Positions 34,538-43,767 of a stretch of DNA of 49,335 bases are shown here, in pieces. Each line of letters begins with the position of its first letter. Within the stretch, counting starts at the first letter, position 1. Source of the stretch: UBA5314 sp040217815 (GTDB lineage: Bacteria; Bacillota; Syntrophomonadia; Syntrophomonadales; Syntrophomonadaceae); NCBI GenBank assembly GCA_040217815.1, contig JBEHWI010000024.1, forward strand, positions 1 to 49,335, read 5' to 3'. The translations under genes and the position numbers were made by a program. Under the pieces are notes generated by a model. That model was not told the origin of the DNA. It was given only the letters and a program-made list of their open reading frames with translations, and did not search any database.

Positions 34538-35905
34538 TTAAAAAAGATCGGGCAGCAGTTTATGAGCCGCTTTTCTGAGCTCCTTGTCATAAATGATGGT
34601 GCTTCTACCTTCAGCATACTGCTGGTCGACCCATTCCTTGAGCTTTGCCACATGGGGATCCTTTTTCCCGATCCGGTCTTCCCCTTTTAGACCCAACTGC
34701 AGGTTTATCCAGTGGGCGATGCCGGCCAGCCCAGAAGTGGCATTGATATAGACTTCCGCCGTCCGGTTGAGGATTTTTTCAGTATCGAAGATGGTGTAGA
34801 TTTCAATATCCTTTAACAGGCCGTCGGCATGAATCCCCGCCTGGGTCATGTTGAAATTGCTGCCCACGAAAGGCGTATTAGGCGGTATTCTATAACCCAT
34901 CTCATGTTCGAAATAATGGGCTATTTCCGAGATTACGGTAGTGTCCATACCGTCGGTCACCCCGCGTAGGGAGGCATATTCCATAACCATCGCTTCCAGC
35001 GGACAGTTGCCGGTTCGCTCCCCGATTCCGAACATTGAGCAGTTGACTGATGAGGCGCCGTAAAGCCAGGCGGTTGTTGAATTTGCCACCGCTTTGTAAA
35101 AATCATTGTGCCCGTGCCATTCCAGAAGTTCACTGGGAAATCCGGCATGGTGCCTCAACCCGTATATTATGCCCGGAACGCTCCGGGGTAGGGCTACTCC
35201 GGGGTAGGGCACGCCCAGACCCAGGGTGTCGCAGGCGCGGATTTTTACCGGCACACCCGAATCCTCCATCAGTTTGGAGAGTTCATGGGCAAAAGGTACG
35301 ACAAAGCCGTAAAAATCGGCCCTGGTTATATCCTCGAAATGACATCTCGGTTTGATGCCCAGTTCGATGGCCTCCCGGATCGTCTCCAGATACATATCCA
35401 GGGCCTGTTGGCGTGTCATGTTAAGCTTCTTGAATATATGATAATCCGAACAGCTTACCAGAATACCGATTTCCTTCATGCCCATGTCTTTGGCCAGTTG
35501 AAAATCGGCCTTGGTCGCCCTGATCCAGCTGGTGATCTCAGGGTACTCGTATCCCCTTTCCAGGCACTTGCGCACCGCTTCTTTGTCTTTCTGGCTGTAT
35601 ATGAAAAATTCTGATTGACGAATAACACCCTTGGGCCCGCCCAGTTTATGTAATAAATCATAAAGATGCACGATTTGCCTGACCGTATAAGGTGGCCGGG
35701 ACTGCTGTCCATCGCGGAAAGTAGTGTCGGTTATCCAGATCTCATCGGGGGGATTCATAGGCACTTTCCGGTGATTGAAAGGGACTTTGGGAATCTGGTC
35801 ATAGGAATAAATATCGCGGTACAGGTTGGGCTCTAAGATGTCCTGGAGCTCATATGAATACGACGTTTCTTCCAGGGTATTGGTTCTTTTGTTAAAAATA
35901 ATCAT
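34538..35905 (-). CDS. Re-type citrate synthase-like HMGL enzyme (isopropylmalate/homocitrate synthase superfamily)
   Basis: 455 residues. It begins MIIFNKRTNTLEETSYSYEL and has the superfamily signature ITDTTFRDGQQSRPPYT (~58-74), then CHFEDITRADFYGF, IRACDTLGLGVP, WHGHNDFYKAVANST (metal His-x-His at ~264-266) and GIGERTGNCPLEAMV. Length, N-terminal extension and the RDGQQSRPPYT form agree with what I remember of Clostridium kluyveri Re-citrate synthase and relatives, rather than LeuA, which has a C-terminal leucine-regulatory domain absent here. It would condense acetyl-CoA with oxaloacetate to citrate in anaerobes without Si-citrate synthase. Own promoter and terminator, no leu genes nearby. 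Confidence 0.78.
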   Translation of the reverse strand: MIIFNKRTNTLEETSYSYELQDILEPNLYRDIYSYDQIPKVPFNHRKVPMNPPDEIWITDTTFRDGQQSRPPYTVRQIVHLYDLLHKLGGPKGVIRQSEFFIYSQKDKEAVRKCLERGYEYPEITSWIRATKADFQLAKDMGMKEIGILVSCSDYHIFKKLNMTRQQALDMYLETIREAIELGIKPRCHFEDITRADFYGFVVPFAHELSKLMEDSGVPVKIRACDTLGLGVPYPGVALPRSVPGIIYGLRHHAGFPSELLEWHGHNDFYKAVANSTTAWLYGASSVNCSMFGIGERTGNCPLEAMVMEYASLRGVTDGMDTTVISEIAHYFEHEMGYRIPPNTPFVGSNFNMTQAGIHADGLLKDIEIYTIFDTEKILNRTAEVYINATSGLAGIAHWINLQLGLKGEDRIGKKDPHVAKLKEWVDQQYAEGRSTIIYDKELRKAAHKLLPDLF

Positions 35906-35943
35906 ATGATCTACCTCTTATATTTTGTGAAAAACATTATTTA

Positions 35944-35972
35944 ATTGTATGCCAGTATACGGTATGAATCAA
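35944..35972 (-). promoter_or_regulatory. Promoter of the Re-citrate synthase-like gene
   Basis: Minus-strand TTGATT (35967-35972), 17 bases, TACAAT (35944-35949); the leader to the ATG is ~30 bases with AGAGGT as ribosome site. Confidence 0.65.
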
Positions 35973-36016
35973 TAATTAAAAGTATTTTACCTGTTCGAAT
36001 ACTCGGTATAATCGAA

Positions 36017-36048
36017 TAAAAACAACGGCAGGAGTGCTTCCTGCCGTT
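36017..36048 (-). terminator. Terminator of the gene at 36079
   Basis: AACGGCAGGA and TCCTGCCGTT form a 10-bp stem with a 5-base loop; on the minus strand it is followed by GTTTTTATTC. Confidence 0.75.
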
Positions 36049-36078
36049 TATGCCGGTTAATTATATTTGAAGTATCCG

Positions 36079-37398
36079 TTATTTAGGCCACTGGTTCATG
36101 GCAGCCAGTATTTCCTGCATGGAATCAAGTTGTTTTGCAATAAAGGCGCCCATATCTTCTATTCTATTTTCAAGAGTTGCCGCCTGGTCAAATTGGTCGG
36201 CTGCCGTCAGGGCGGACAAGAAGCGCGGAATGGCATCTTTGGAAAGCAGCATCATCTGGCGGCTGCTGAAGCTGCGCTTGAAATATCGCTCGCAAAGCTC
36301 GCCATAATTGATCATAGTGGCAGCAACCGCGGCGAGAAGCACCCGGGGCATTCTGTCTTTAATCATCTGTTCCAAATCGTTGACGTAACCCCTGCTCGGA
36401 TCAGGCTGCAGAACATAACATTGCCAGTACTTGTCCACCGCATCCTTATAGGCGGCCTCTATTTTTTCAGCACTTCCTTTGGCCTTATAGTCCGGAATAG
36501 TGGGCAGAACATCCTTAATAGCCAGTGCATAGGCCTGCCCGTCCAGATTGTAGCGATTGAGAATTTTGGCTCCGAGCTTTTCTACTTGTGTTTCATCCAT
36601 TTTAAGGTCGGCAACCATTTTTATAACTTCTTCCAGTTCACCAACCAGTTTTTTTCGTTCAGTCGGGGCTAAAGCATATTCATAGCTGTCAACCAGCTTT
36701 CGATTGTCGCCAAACAGGTTTACCCTAAGGCCTCCATTTCTTAAGATCACCCCATAATTAAGCCTCTTATCACTGCAGTTCCATATCGTACGATAGGATA
36801 TAAATTCTTCGTTGGTTAGAGCCACAACGAATTCAATTATGTGAAACGGGACGCCATTTTCCACTTCTAATATAAATTTGAAAACTGCATAATTGATTTT
36901 CTGCCCCGGCTTAAAATCGTGCCCGGATATAATATTTAAATGGAGCCGGTCGTCAGCCAAATGTGAGAATTCAAAGGCATCCCGCCCGGTTTCGTTGTAT
37001 TCGGCCTTCAGCTTTTTTGAAACTTTGGGCTCTATTTTTTCAATGCCGTATTCCTGGTCAAGCATTTCCCGGTACTGCCGGGCATATTCCCTGTCAGTCG
37101 CCACTTTGCCGGCAATTTCCTGCAAACCCTTTCTGATTTGGTCGCATATTCGGGAGGGGCTGCTCTGGATAAGGGTCCAAAAAACCTTTTCGCCTATCCA
37201 ATAGTTTTTTTCAGCATCGGGCAGAAGCCGATAATCCACTTCCTTAGCAAATTGGGATAAGCAATGCCGTTCGGCACCACTCAGCCAGTCCAGATAAGGG
37301 TATACCTTTTCCAGTTCCAAACGGTCGTACAGTTCCCTGGTTGTCTCTATAGGTTCCGGGAAATACTGTTTAATAAATTGTTCGGGTGTGACTATCAT
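36079..37398 (-). CDS. Conserved-looking soluble protein of unknown function
   Basis: 439 residues from an ATG with GAGGTAGC upstream. No signal peptide or membrane helix. Mostly helical, with charged stretches (PKVSKKLKAEYNETGRDAFEFSH) and a central part with strand character (FHIIEFVVALTNEEFISYRTIWNCSDKRLNYGVI). Rich in Tyr and acidic residues, no nucleotide-binding or metal motif. I do not recognise it. It stands alone between Re-citrate synthase and the YbaK-type gene, with its own terminator. Confidence 0.75.
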   Translation of the reverse strand: MIVTPEQFIKQYFPEPIETTRELYDRLELEKVYPYLDWLSGAERHCLSQFAKEVDYRLLPDAEKNYWIGEKVFWTLIQSSPSRICDQIRKGLQEIAGKVATDREYARQYREMLDQEYGIEKIEPKVSKKLKAEYNETGRDAFEFSHLADDRLHLNIISGHDFKPGQKINYAVFKFILEVENGVPFHIIEFVVALTNEEFISYRTIWNCSDKRLNYGVILRNGGLRVNLFGDNRKLVDSYEYALAPTERKKLVGELEEVIKMVADLKMDETQVEKLGAKILNRYNLDGQAYALAIKDVLPTIPDYKAKGSAEKIEAAYKDAVDKYWQCYVLQPDPSRGYVNDLEQMIKDRMPRVLLAAVAATMINYGELCERYFKRSFSSRQMMLLSKDAIPRFLSALTAADQFDQAATLENRIEDMGAFIAKQLDSMQEILAAMNQWPK

Positions 37399-37613
37399 CT
37401 AAGCTACCTCCATTCTCATTTATTATAGATAATAGTCAGAAAATTAAACAAGCCTCGTAGAGAGGCTAATTAAATTTTTAAGCCAGGAAGACCGCTTTTC
37501 TTTGCCCACTGGCACCTGTGGGAGAGCTTAACTTATATGTTGCAGCAATCGTTACTGCAAAGAACCATCAAGGGTCTGTTCCTCAAGGCAGCCGACAGCA
37601 TTAGTTCCGTAGT

Positions 37614-38105
37614 TTAAACATCCACGAAGTGAATTTTATTGCCGTTTTGTTCGATAATCCTCACCAGGTCGTCAAATGAAATCCATACTGTCGCGGTGTT
37701 ATCATTGGGGTGAAAGCCCAGTCTCTTTTGGCCTATCAACTCCCTGTCCAGCACCATCTCTACCACGCCATCGTGGTCGTTGATTATGCCCAGTGGGGTT
37801 ACTTCCCCTTTGTGAAGCTTCAAAAATCGATATAGCCTTTCTTCGGAAGCAAAACCGAGCCGGCTGCAGCCCAGCTGTTTTTGAATACTTTTAAAATCGG
37901 CTCTTTTGTGAATGAACATAACCACCAGGAAATGGCGCTTGCCTTTGTCGTCACGCAAAAACAGGTTTACGCAGCCTTCTCCGTACTCAGACAGGTTGAG
38001 CTCATCCATGTCCTCTACCGTAAAGGCAGCCGAGTGGTGAACAAGCTGGTATTCTATTCGCATAGCATCCAGCTTTTTTAATACTTTTTCTTGTGGGTTG
38101 TCCAT
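37614..38105 (-). CDS. YbaK/ProX-type aminoacyl-tRNA deacylase
   Basis: 163 residues from an ATG behind GAGGGGAAG. The editing-domain fold is visible: LDAMRIEYQLVHHSAAFTVEDM at the start, HFLVVMFIHKRADFKSIQKQLG with the conserved Lys, LYRFLKLHKGEVTPLGIIND (the GxxTPxG loop) and KRLGFHPNDNTATVWISFDDL. It matches the ProX/PrdX prolyl-tRNA editing type that removes wrongly attached Ala or Cys from tRNA-Pro. Acts free in the cytoplasm. Single gene. Confidence 0.9.
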   Translation of the reverse strand: MDNPQEKVLKKLDAMRIEYQLVHHSAAFTVEDMDELNLSEYGEGCVNLFLRDDKGKRHFLVVMFIHKRADFKSIQKQLGCSRLGFASEERLYRFLKLHKGEVTPLGIINDHDGVVEMVLDRELIGQKRLGFHPNDNTATVWISFDDLVRIIEQNGNKIHFVDV

Positions 38106-38489
38106 AGCTTCCCCTCATGCAACTGTCTCGAATTTACCGGCAATTAGTTCTTTCACCTACAGAGCGTTGGAGGCATAGAGGCCAGTATTGGCACCTCCAG
38201 CAGCAATGTATACTTCATGATTATAGCACTAAAACGCGGCCGCTTGCTCCAACCTCTTAAGCCGTCCTGTGCTTTACTATGTCTGTTGAGGTACTATTTT
38301 GTTCATAATACTTTAAGTAAAGCAGCCCTTTTGACGCTCCCAGTAGTGTTGACGTGAATCCCCATTTATTGGGAGCATTTAATAGATTCAGAAGGTACTC
38401 TCTGGCTTAAATACATGTTCTTGCTATTCAACGAAAGCCATGCTAATCTTTTTTCAAGTGATCGAATTAGCATGTTGGGCAGGGTTAAT
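38106..38489. other. Intergenic region without recognised gene
   Basis: 384 bases. A minus-strand hairpin GGAGGTGCCA / TGGC..CTC (38163-38194) precedes the YbaK-type gene, with a TATAAT (minus strand, near 38219) upstream that lacks a good -35. I see no T-box or known riboswitch. The open frame from 38415 to 38489 is not convincing as coding; the next gene is placed at 38490. Confidence 0.4.
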
Positions 38490-38924
38490 ATGGAAAGGTT
38501 TGTTCCAAAAGTCAACCGAAATTCATTACTCTTATTAGCCGGTATGGTCTGGTTTGTCGTCGGCTTTAACATCATGCGGATTGGGACCTCTGCATTATTG
38601 TCAAATCTCGGTTTACCGCTGCTGTCGGTGCTCGTCTCCCTATTGATTTTCGTGCTGTTCTTTAAGTTCGTCTTTCATAAAATGGTCGTCAGGCATTGCG
38701 ACCGTATTAGAAATTATTCTGAGGCCCAAATCATGATAATTAAGTTTTTTGACAAGCGAAGCTACTTAATTATGGCCTTTATGATTACTTTGGGAGTGAC
38801 AATCCGCAGCTTCCACCTTTTAAATCCTCTATGCCTGGGTACGTTTTACAACGGACTGGGAGGCTCGCTCGTCAGTTCCGGCATATTGTTCGTAATTCGC
38901 TATCTTGGGCAATATGCGGGCTAA
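38490..38924 (+). CDS. Small integral membrane protein, four helices, unknown function
   Basis: 144 residues from the ATG at 38490, five bases after AGGG; the frame is open back to 38415 but without a ribosome site. Four hydrophobic segments: NSLLLLAGMVWFVVGFNIM, LLSVLVSLLIFVLFFKFVF, YLIMAFMITLGVTI and GSLVSSGILFVIRYL. A basic loop between helices 2 and 3 (KMVVRHCDRIRN) should face the cytoplasm. No family recognised. It precedes the MFS exporter by ~120 bases in the same direction. Confidence 0.65.
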   Translation: MERFVPKVNRNSLLLLAGMVWFVVGFNIMRIGTSALLSNLGLPLLSVLVSLLIFVLFFKFVFHKMVVRHCDRIRNYSEAQIMIIKFFDKRSYLIMAFMITLGVTIRSFHLLNPLCLGTFYNGLGGSLVSSGILFVIRYLGQYAG

Positions 38925-39045
38925 TTGACTACATCTCTCCGATGTCATAAGGCATCATCTACAGCTCCTTTTGGTCTGGTTTAATCGTTGATAGATCGAT
39001 TGGCAAGGACAATTTTTAGTATTAGCACAGGGGATTAGCTGATAT

Positions 39046-40536
39046 ATGGAAAAAGCAACCAATCGCAAGATGGTTTCTGCCGCTATAATGGTATCAATTC
39101 TGCTGGTGGCCATCGATACCACCATTGTCACTACCGCCATGCCCCACATCGTAAAGCAGTTGAGCGGTTTGAAGCTCATCAGCTGGGTTTTTGCCATTTA
39201 TCTGCTGACCACCGCCATAACCACGCCAATTTACGGCAAGCTGGCCGATATATTCGGAAGGAAGCCCATCTTTCTCTTTGGCATAGTTCTTTTTGTGATC
39301 GGTTCTATGCTGTCCGGGGCGGCGCAGTCGATGACGCAGCTTATCTGGTTCAGAGCCTTTCAGGGATTAGGCGCTGGAGCGGTTATACCGCTTTCCATAA
39401 CTATTTTTGGCGACATCTATACCGGTGAAGAACGGGGCCAAATGCAAGGCCTGGTCAGTTCGGTATGGGCTTTTGCAGGGTTGCTGGGTCCCCTGGCCGG
39501 CGGCTTGTTTGTCGACTATCTCTCCTGGCGCTGGATCTTTTATATCAACGTGCCGGTAGGCATCGTCGCTACCATTTTGATCATAAGCTTCTTGTACGAG
39601 CATCAACCCGGGCATTCAAAAAAAGATATAGATTATTTAGGCGCCGCCCTATTTACGATAGCCATGGGCTCACTGCTTTATGCGCTTACCAGCGGCGGAG
39701 AATCATACGCCTGGAACTCTGTAACCATCATCGCGTTGTTTGCCGTCGCATTTGTGTTCTCAGGCCTATTTCTGGCTGTTGAGTCGAAGGCCAAAAATCC
39801 CATGCTTCCCCTATCCATCTTTAATATCCGGGTAATAGCCGTATCGAATATTGTGGGCTTTGCAGCCAGCAGCGTTCTCATTGGGGTAAATGTCTATCTG
39901 CCGATCTGGATCCAGATATTGCAGGGCCACAGCGCCACCAGTTCGGGACTGGTGCTGATGCCCATGTCCCTGGCCTGGCCGCTGGCGTCGGCTTTGGCCG
40001 GCCGGTATATGTACCAGATCGGCTCCAAGTTTACTGTGGTCCTGGGCACCGCCCTGGTTGCCGCCGGCTCTGCCTGGCTGCTCCTGGTAAACACCTCTTC
40101 CCCCTATTGGTTTCTCATAGGAATTATCCTCCTCATTGGATTTGGCATGGGGGCTTCCTCTACCCCGCTGATAGTGCTGATTCAGTCGGCGGTCGGCTGG
40201 GACCTTCGCGGCGTAGCCACCGCCTCCAATTCCTTAACCCGCACACTGGGGCAGACAGTTGGAATTGCAGTACTGGGAACCGCCTTTAACAACTCATTGA
40301 ACAGCTATGTGCAGAGCCATATAGCTGGCGGATGGCAGGGCGGCGATATAAGCAACGTCTTGATGTCAGCCGACACCAATATAGCTCAGGGCGTGCTGGA
40401 ACAGCTGCGCAGCGGCATGGCCCACAGCCTCCACCTGGTCTTTATACTGGTGTTCGCCCTTGCGCTTATAACCTTGCTGATAAGCATCATCCTGCCATCG
40501 CATAAGGAAATAATGTCCCAGCCGCAGGCAGATTGA
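39046..40536 (+). CDS. MFS drug-efflux transporter (DHA2/EmrB-QacA family, 14 helices)
   Basis: 496 residues. The N-terminal helix has LLVAIDTTIVTTAMPHI (motif D1), the loop 2-3 motif GKLADIFGRKPIFLFG, and helix 5 motif C-like GPLAGGLFVDYLSWRWIFYINVPVG, all typical of 14-helix proton-driven exporters. Substrates are probably hydrophobic drugs or metabolites. The ribosome site is weak (GGGGATTAG). No adjacent TetR/MarR regulator is present, so control is unclear. Confidence 0.92.
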   Translation: MEKATNRKMVSAAIMVSILLVAIDTTIVTTAMPHIVKQLSGLKLISWVFAIYLLTTAITTPIYGKLADIFGRKPIFLFGIVLFVIGSMLSGAAQSMTQLIWFRAFQGLGAGAVIPLSITIFGDIYTGEERGQMQGLVSSVWAFAGLLGPLAGGLFVDYLSWRWIFYINVPVGIVATILIISFLYEHQPGHSKKDIDYLGAALFTIAMGSLLYALTSGGESYAWNSVTIIALFAVAFVFSGLFLAVESKAKNPMLPLSIFNIRVIAVSNIVGFAASSVLIGVNVYLPIWIQILQGHSATSSGLVLMPMSLAWPLASALAGRYMYQIGSKFTVVLGTALVAAGSAWLLLVNTSSPYWFLIGIILLIGFGMGASSTPLIVLIQSAVGWDLRGVATASNSLTRTLGQTVGIAVLGTAFNNSLNSYVQSHIAGGWQGGDISNVLMSADTNIAQGVLEQLRSGMAHSLHLVFILVFALALITLLISIILPSHKEIMSQPQAD

Positions 40537-40642
40537 TCTCACCAGTTGGCCCTAGCAGCTCTTTCCCTTCCGGTCAACCTATAAAAACCCCGCGAATGGC
40601 AATAATTATATCAGCACAATTGGGAATGAAATTTTCGTGCTT

Positions 40643-40676
40643 TGTTCACAGAATCTCCACAAACTTGAGCTATTAT
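40643..40676 (+). promoter_or_regulatory. htrA promoter with direct-repeat operator (site 1)
   Basis: TGTTCACA (40643-40650), GAA, TCTCCACA (40654-40661), nine bases, then -10 TATTAT (40671-40676). The half-sites repeat with an 11-bp period, as for OmpR/PhoB-family activators, and there is no good -35, which suits an activator-dependent promoter. The same layout occurs at 44483-44516 and 44624-44657. Confidence 0.7.
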
Positions 40677-40749
40677 ATTTTTATAAAGCTTGAATTATAG
40701 TTTTAAAGTTAAAGTTTTTAACCATCAGGTTGCGAAAGGATGAGTGATA

Positions 40750-41850
40750 ATGAATCGCCAAATACCCAGATTATTGATCGTTGCGATACTAAGTTTCATT
40801 CTCGGGGGAAGAATTATGGCCAGTCCTGTTCCCCAGACCAGCAGCGCCATGAAAGCCAACCAGGTCAACTATAGCACGGCCAGCACGGTAAATAGTACAG
40901 GCGATATAGCTGGGATTGTGGAATCAGTAGGTCCGGCTGTGGTGTATATCGAAGTTACTCAGACCTCTGGTATGACCCGTATCCAGCCGGGATTCTGGGA
41001 TTGGTATTACCCCCAGCAGCAGCAAGAACAAAAGGGTACCGGAACCGGTTTTATCATTGACGCCAACGGTTATATCCTTACCAACCAGCACGTGATCGAT
41101 AGCGCCAGCAAGGTTACGGTAAAGCTTCAGAACCAAAATCAATCCTACACCGCTAAAGTTATCGGTCAGGACCGTGATCTGGATCTGGCTTTGCTCAGGA
41201 TAGATTCGTCCAATCTTGAGGTTATTTCTCTGGGTGACTCCGACGCCATGCGTATAGGCGACTCCGTAATAGCCATCGGCAACCCCTATGGCCTTGATCA
41301 CACGGTCACTACCGGGGTCGTTTCAGCCAAAGGCAGGCCTATTACTATCAGCGACCGCAGCTATAGGAATCTTATTCAGACCGATGCGGCCATAAATCCT
41401 GGCAACAGCGGCGGCCCGCTCATCAACATGCAGGGCCAGGTGATCGCCATCAACACGGCGGTGAGCACCACCGCCCAGGGAATCGGATTTGCCATCCCTA
41501 TAAATACCGCCAAAAACGTCATTCAGGACCTCATGGACGACGGCAAGGTCACCAGGGCCTATTTGGGAATAGGTATGACAGAGATCACCGACGAGTCGGC
41601 TTCCCAGATGAACATTGACCCGTCCACCCAGGGTGTGGTGATAAGTCAGGTAGCAACGGGCAGTCCGGCAGCACAGGCAGGCATTAAAGCGGGCGACATC
41701 CTTACCGCCATCGACGGGAAAGCGATGAACAGTGCAAGCAAGGTGCAGGAATATATCCAAAGCCTTCCGGTGGGGCAGTCAGTTAATGTTGGCATTATAC
41801 GGGGAGGCCTGCCCCTCAACCTCAAGGCCACTTTGATGGAAAAGCCATAA
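40750..41850 (+). CDS. htrA: HtrA/DegP-family serine protease (S1C) with PDZ domain
   Basis: 366 residues from the ATG at 40750 behind AAAGGA (a GTG two codons earlier is possible). N-terminal membrane anchor (7-21), a Gln-rich linker (QQQQEQKG), trypsin-like domain with catalytic His114 (TNQHVID), Asp145 (DLDLALLRID) and Ser220 (NPGNSGGPL), and one PDZ domain (~265-360: TQGVVISQVATGSPAAQAGIKAGDILTAIDG). It degrades or refolds damaged proteins outside the membrane. Control by the two-component system at 42316-44435 is predicted from the shared operator. Terminator at 41912. Confidence 0.95.
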   Translation: MNRQIPRLLIVAILSFILGGRIMASPVPQTSSAMKANQVNYSTASTVNSTGDIAGIVESVGPAVVYIEVTQTSGMTRIQPGFWDWYYPQQQQEQKGTGTGFIIDANGYILTNQHVIDSASKVTVKLQNQNQSYTAKVIGQDRDLDLALLRIDSSNLEVISLGDSDAMRIGDSVIAIGNPYGLDHTVTTGVVSAKGRPITISDRSYRNLIQTDAAINPGNSGGPLINMQGQVIAINTAVSTTAQGIGFAIPINTAKNVIQDLMDDGKVTRAYLGIGMTEITDESASQMNIDPSTQGVVISQVATGSPAAQAGIKAGDILTAIDGKAMNSASKVQEYIQSLPVGQSVNVGIIRGGLPLNLKATLMEKP

Positions 41851-41911
41851 ACACCAGGTGCCAGAATCGAAGGCAAATGAATGATGGTTCCCTTTCTCCA
41901 GTAAATGTTAG

Positions 41912-41950
41912 GAGGCTGGCTCAGTTCACGCTGATCCAGCCTCTTATTTG
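41912..41950 (+). terminator. Terminator of htrA
   Basis: GAGGCTGG and CCAGCCTC (41912-41919 with 41936-41943) form the stem, followed by TTATTTGTTTG. Confidence 0.75.
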
Positions 41951-42059
41951 TTTGTTAAAGATTTATTGCCGGTCAACTTTACAATGATATTATTTTTTCT
42001 CAATGAACCTTTTCCCCTTCCCGGGTGTCATAATAGATGGATAAGAAAACAATTTACTG

Positions 42060-42251
42060 TTACATGTTTAAATATCCCAACAAGTGATAGAGCAATAACG
42101 CCGGCCACAAAAGGGCTTTGATAAAACCAATAACATAGCCCGCAAACGTATTGGCATGCTGAAAATAGTATACCAGGGCACCGATAAAGGCCAGCCCATA
42201 AACACCACTGGAAGCACCATGGTGGTAGGATGATTTACCTTCTTTACTCAC
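42060..42251 (-). CDS. Small two-helix membrane protein
   Basis: 63 residues from an ATG behind GGAGGGGGA. After a His/Ser-rich head (EGKSSYHHGASS) come two helices (VYGLAFIGALVYYFQHA and GYVIGFIKALLWPALLLYHLL). I remember near-identical short proteins in many bacteria and archaea without a known function. It lies between htrA and the two-component system, tail to tail with htrA, and 65 bases downstream of the kinase gene's stop, so it may belong to the same envelope-stress cluster. Confidence 0.75.
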   Translation of the reverse strand: MSKEGKSSYHHGASSGVYGLAFIGALVYYFQHANTFAGYVIGFIKALLWPALLLYHLLGYLNM

Positions 42252-42315
42252 ACATCCCCCTCCTTAGTTAAACCTCTATATTTATCATTATATTCCCGAT
42301 CTTGTTCATTACAAC

Positions 42316-43767
42316 TCATACAGCAACGCTATCCAGCTCAAACCAAAACTCCACCCCGTCAGGCAGGTTTTGCACCCCGTACTGGTTCCCGTCCAGCTCC
42401 TGAATGGCCCTGACTACCGACAGGCCCAGGCCGGTTCCTCCATAGGAACGGGTCCTGGCTTTATCGACTTTATAGAAGCTGGTGAAAACCTTATCTAAAG
42501 CCTCCTCAGGTATAAGCCTACCGGAGTTAAATACTGTGGTTCGAACCTTTCCTTCACGCTCCTCTACGTTCAGCTTGATCAGCCCTTTATCATCGACGTG
42601 ATTCAAGGCGTTGCTCAAGTAGTTGACCAAAAGCTGTTCACTCCTAATAAGATCGGCATTCACCCAGATCCCAGGCTTCTTATCAACTTGTACTTCAAGC
42701 CTTTTTCCCTTTATCATAGGTTCCAGCTTAGTCAAAATGTCATCAACATGGGCCGAATAATCAAAAGGTATTTTTTCCAGGGTAAAATAGCCCGATTCTA
42801 TTTGCGATAGATCCAGCAGTTCCTTGACCAGCCTGTTCATTTTATTGGCCTCATCCATGATTACATCGCAGTAGTACTCTTTATCTTCCAAATCCTCCAT
42901 CACGTTCAGCTTCAGTCCTTCAGCATATCCTTGAATTAAGGCAATGGGGGTTTTTAGTTCGTGGGATACGTTGGAGACAAATTCTTTTCTCAACTGATCA
43001 ATCTGCCGTTCCCGTTCAATATCTGCCTGCAATTTCTGATTGGCTTCTTGAAGTTCCGATATCGACTTGGATAATTGATCAGATAAAGAATTGATGCTTT
43101 GCCCCAGTTCACCGATTTCGTCCTGACTATCTTGCTCGTATTTCTTGCTGAAGTCCAATTTGGCCATATTTTGGGCGATATCCTTTAGGTCCAATATGGG
43201 CCGGGTGAACCGCCGCGCCAATAGGAATGCCGCTACAGCGCCGATCAGCAGGGTAAGCAGCCCGGTATAGAGGAAAAAGCGGTTGGCAACCGAGGCGCTT
43301 TCCTCAATGGCCAGGAGCGGCGTGGAGAGTATCAGAATCTCCTGGTTGTCCAGCATGTAAATGAGGTTAAGAAAGTCCGTTTGCAAAACCGGGTCCTGAG
43401 TGACAACAGCCAGGCTTCCCAGTTTTTGCAGCTCGTCTGTATTGTGTACCAGGGCTGCCAGAACCTCGTCTTTTTTCGAAATCATATCGAGAACCGTGCG
43501 TGAATAGTATTTCAGGTTGTAGGAATTGTCCAAAATGATGATGGAGAGGCCGGAATTTCGTTCAAAGCCTTCCAGCTCACGGGAGAGATCAGCCGGTGTT
43601 CCCTTGTAAGCCTGGTCTATATCCTCGGCAGTTTTCAATAAAAAGCTGGTTTTCTGATAGCGGTAATAATACTGGAGATAAAAGGTATTCAATATCCAGG
43701 CCAGACCCACAAAGAAAATTATCAGCAAACCGATCCCGGTGAAAAGGCGCAGCCGCACTGATTTCAT
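42316..43767 (-). CDS. Sensor histidine kinase
   Basis: 483 residues. Helix 1 (10-28), an extracytoplasmic sensor region (~30-162), helix 2 (164-186), HAMP (~187-238), a short coiled coil, HisKA with FVSNVSHELKTPIALIQGYAEG (phospho-His269), and a HATPase domain with the N box LLVNYLSNALNHVD, IPEEALDKVFTSFYK and GTGLGLSVV. The start overlaps the regulator's stop by four bases, so both are made together. Sensing outside the membrane and linkage to htrA suggest envelope stress, as in CssS/LiaS-type systems; the stimulus is not known. Confidence 0.94.
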   Translation of the reverse strand: MKSVRLRLFTGIGLLIIFFVGLAWILNTFYLQYYYRYQKTSFLLKTAEDIDQAYKGTPADLSRELEGFERNSGLSIIILDNSYNLKYYSRTVLDMISKKDEVLAALVHNTDELQKLGSLAVVTQDPVLQTDFLNLIYMLDNQEILILSTPLLAIEESASVANRFFLYTGLLTLLIGAVAAFLLARRFTRPILDLKDIAQNMAKLDFSKKYEQDSQDEIGELGQSINSLSDQLSKSISELQEANQKLQADIERERQIDQLRKEFVSNVSHELKTPIALIQGYAEGLKLNVMEDLEDKEYYCDVIMDEANKMNRLVKELLDLSQIESGYFTLEKIPFDYSAHVDDILTKLEPMIKGKRLEVQVDKKPGIWVNADLIRSEQLLVNYLSNALNHVDDKGLIKLNVEEREGKVRTTVFNSGRLIPEEALDKVFTSFYKVDKARTRSYGGTGLGLSVVRAIQELDGNQYGVQNLPDGVEFWFELDSVAV

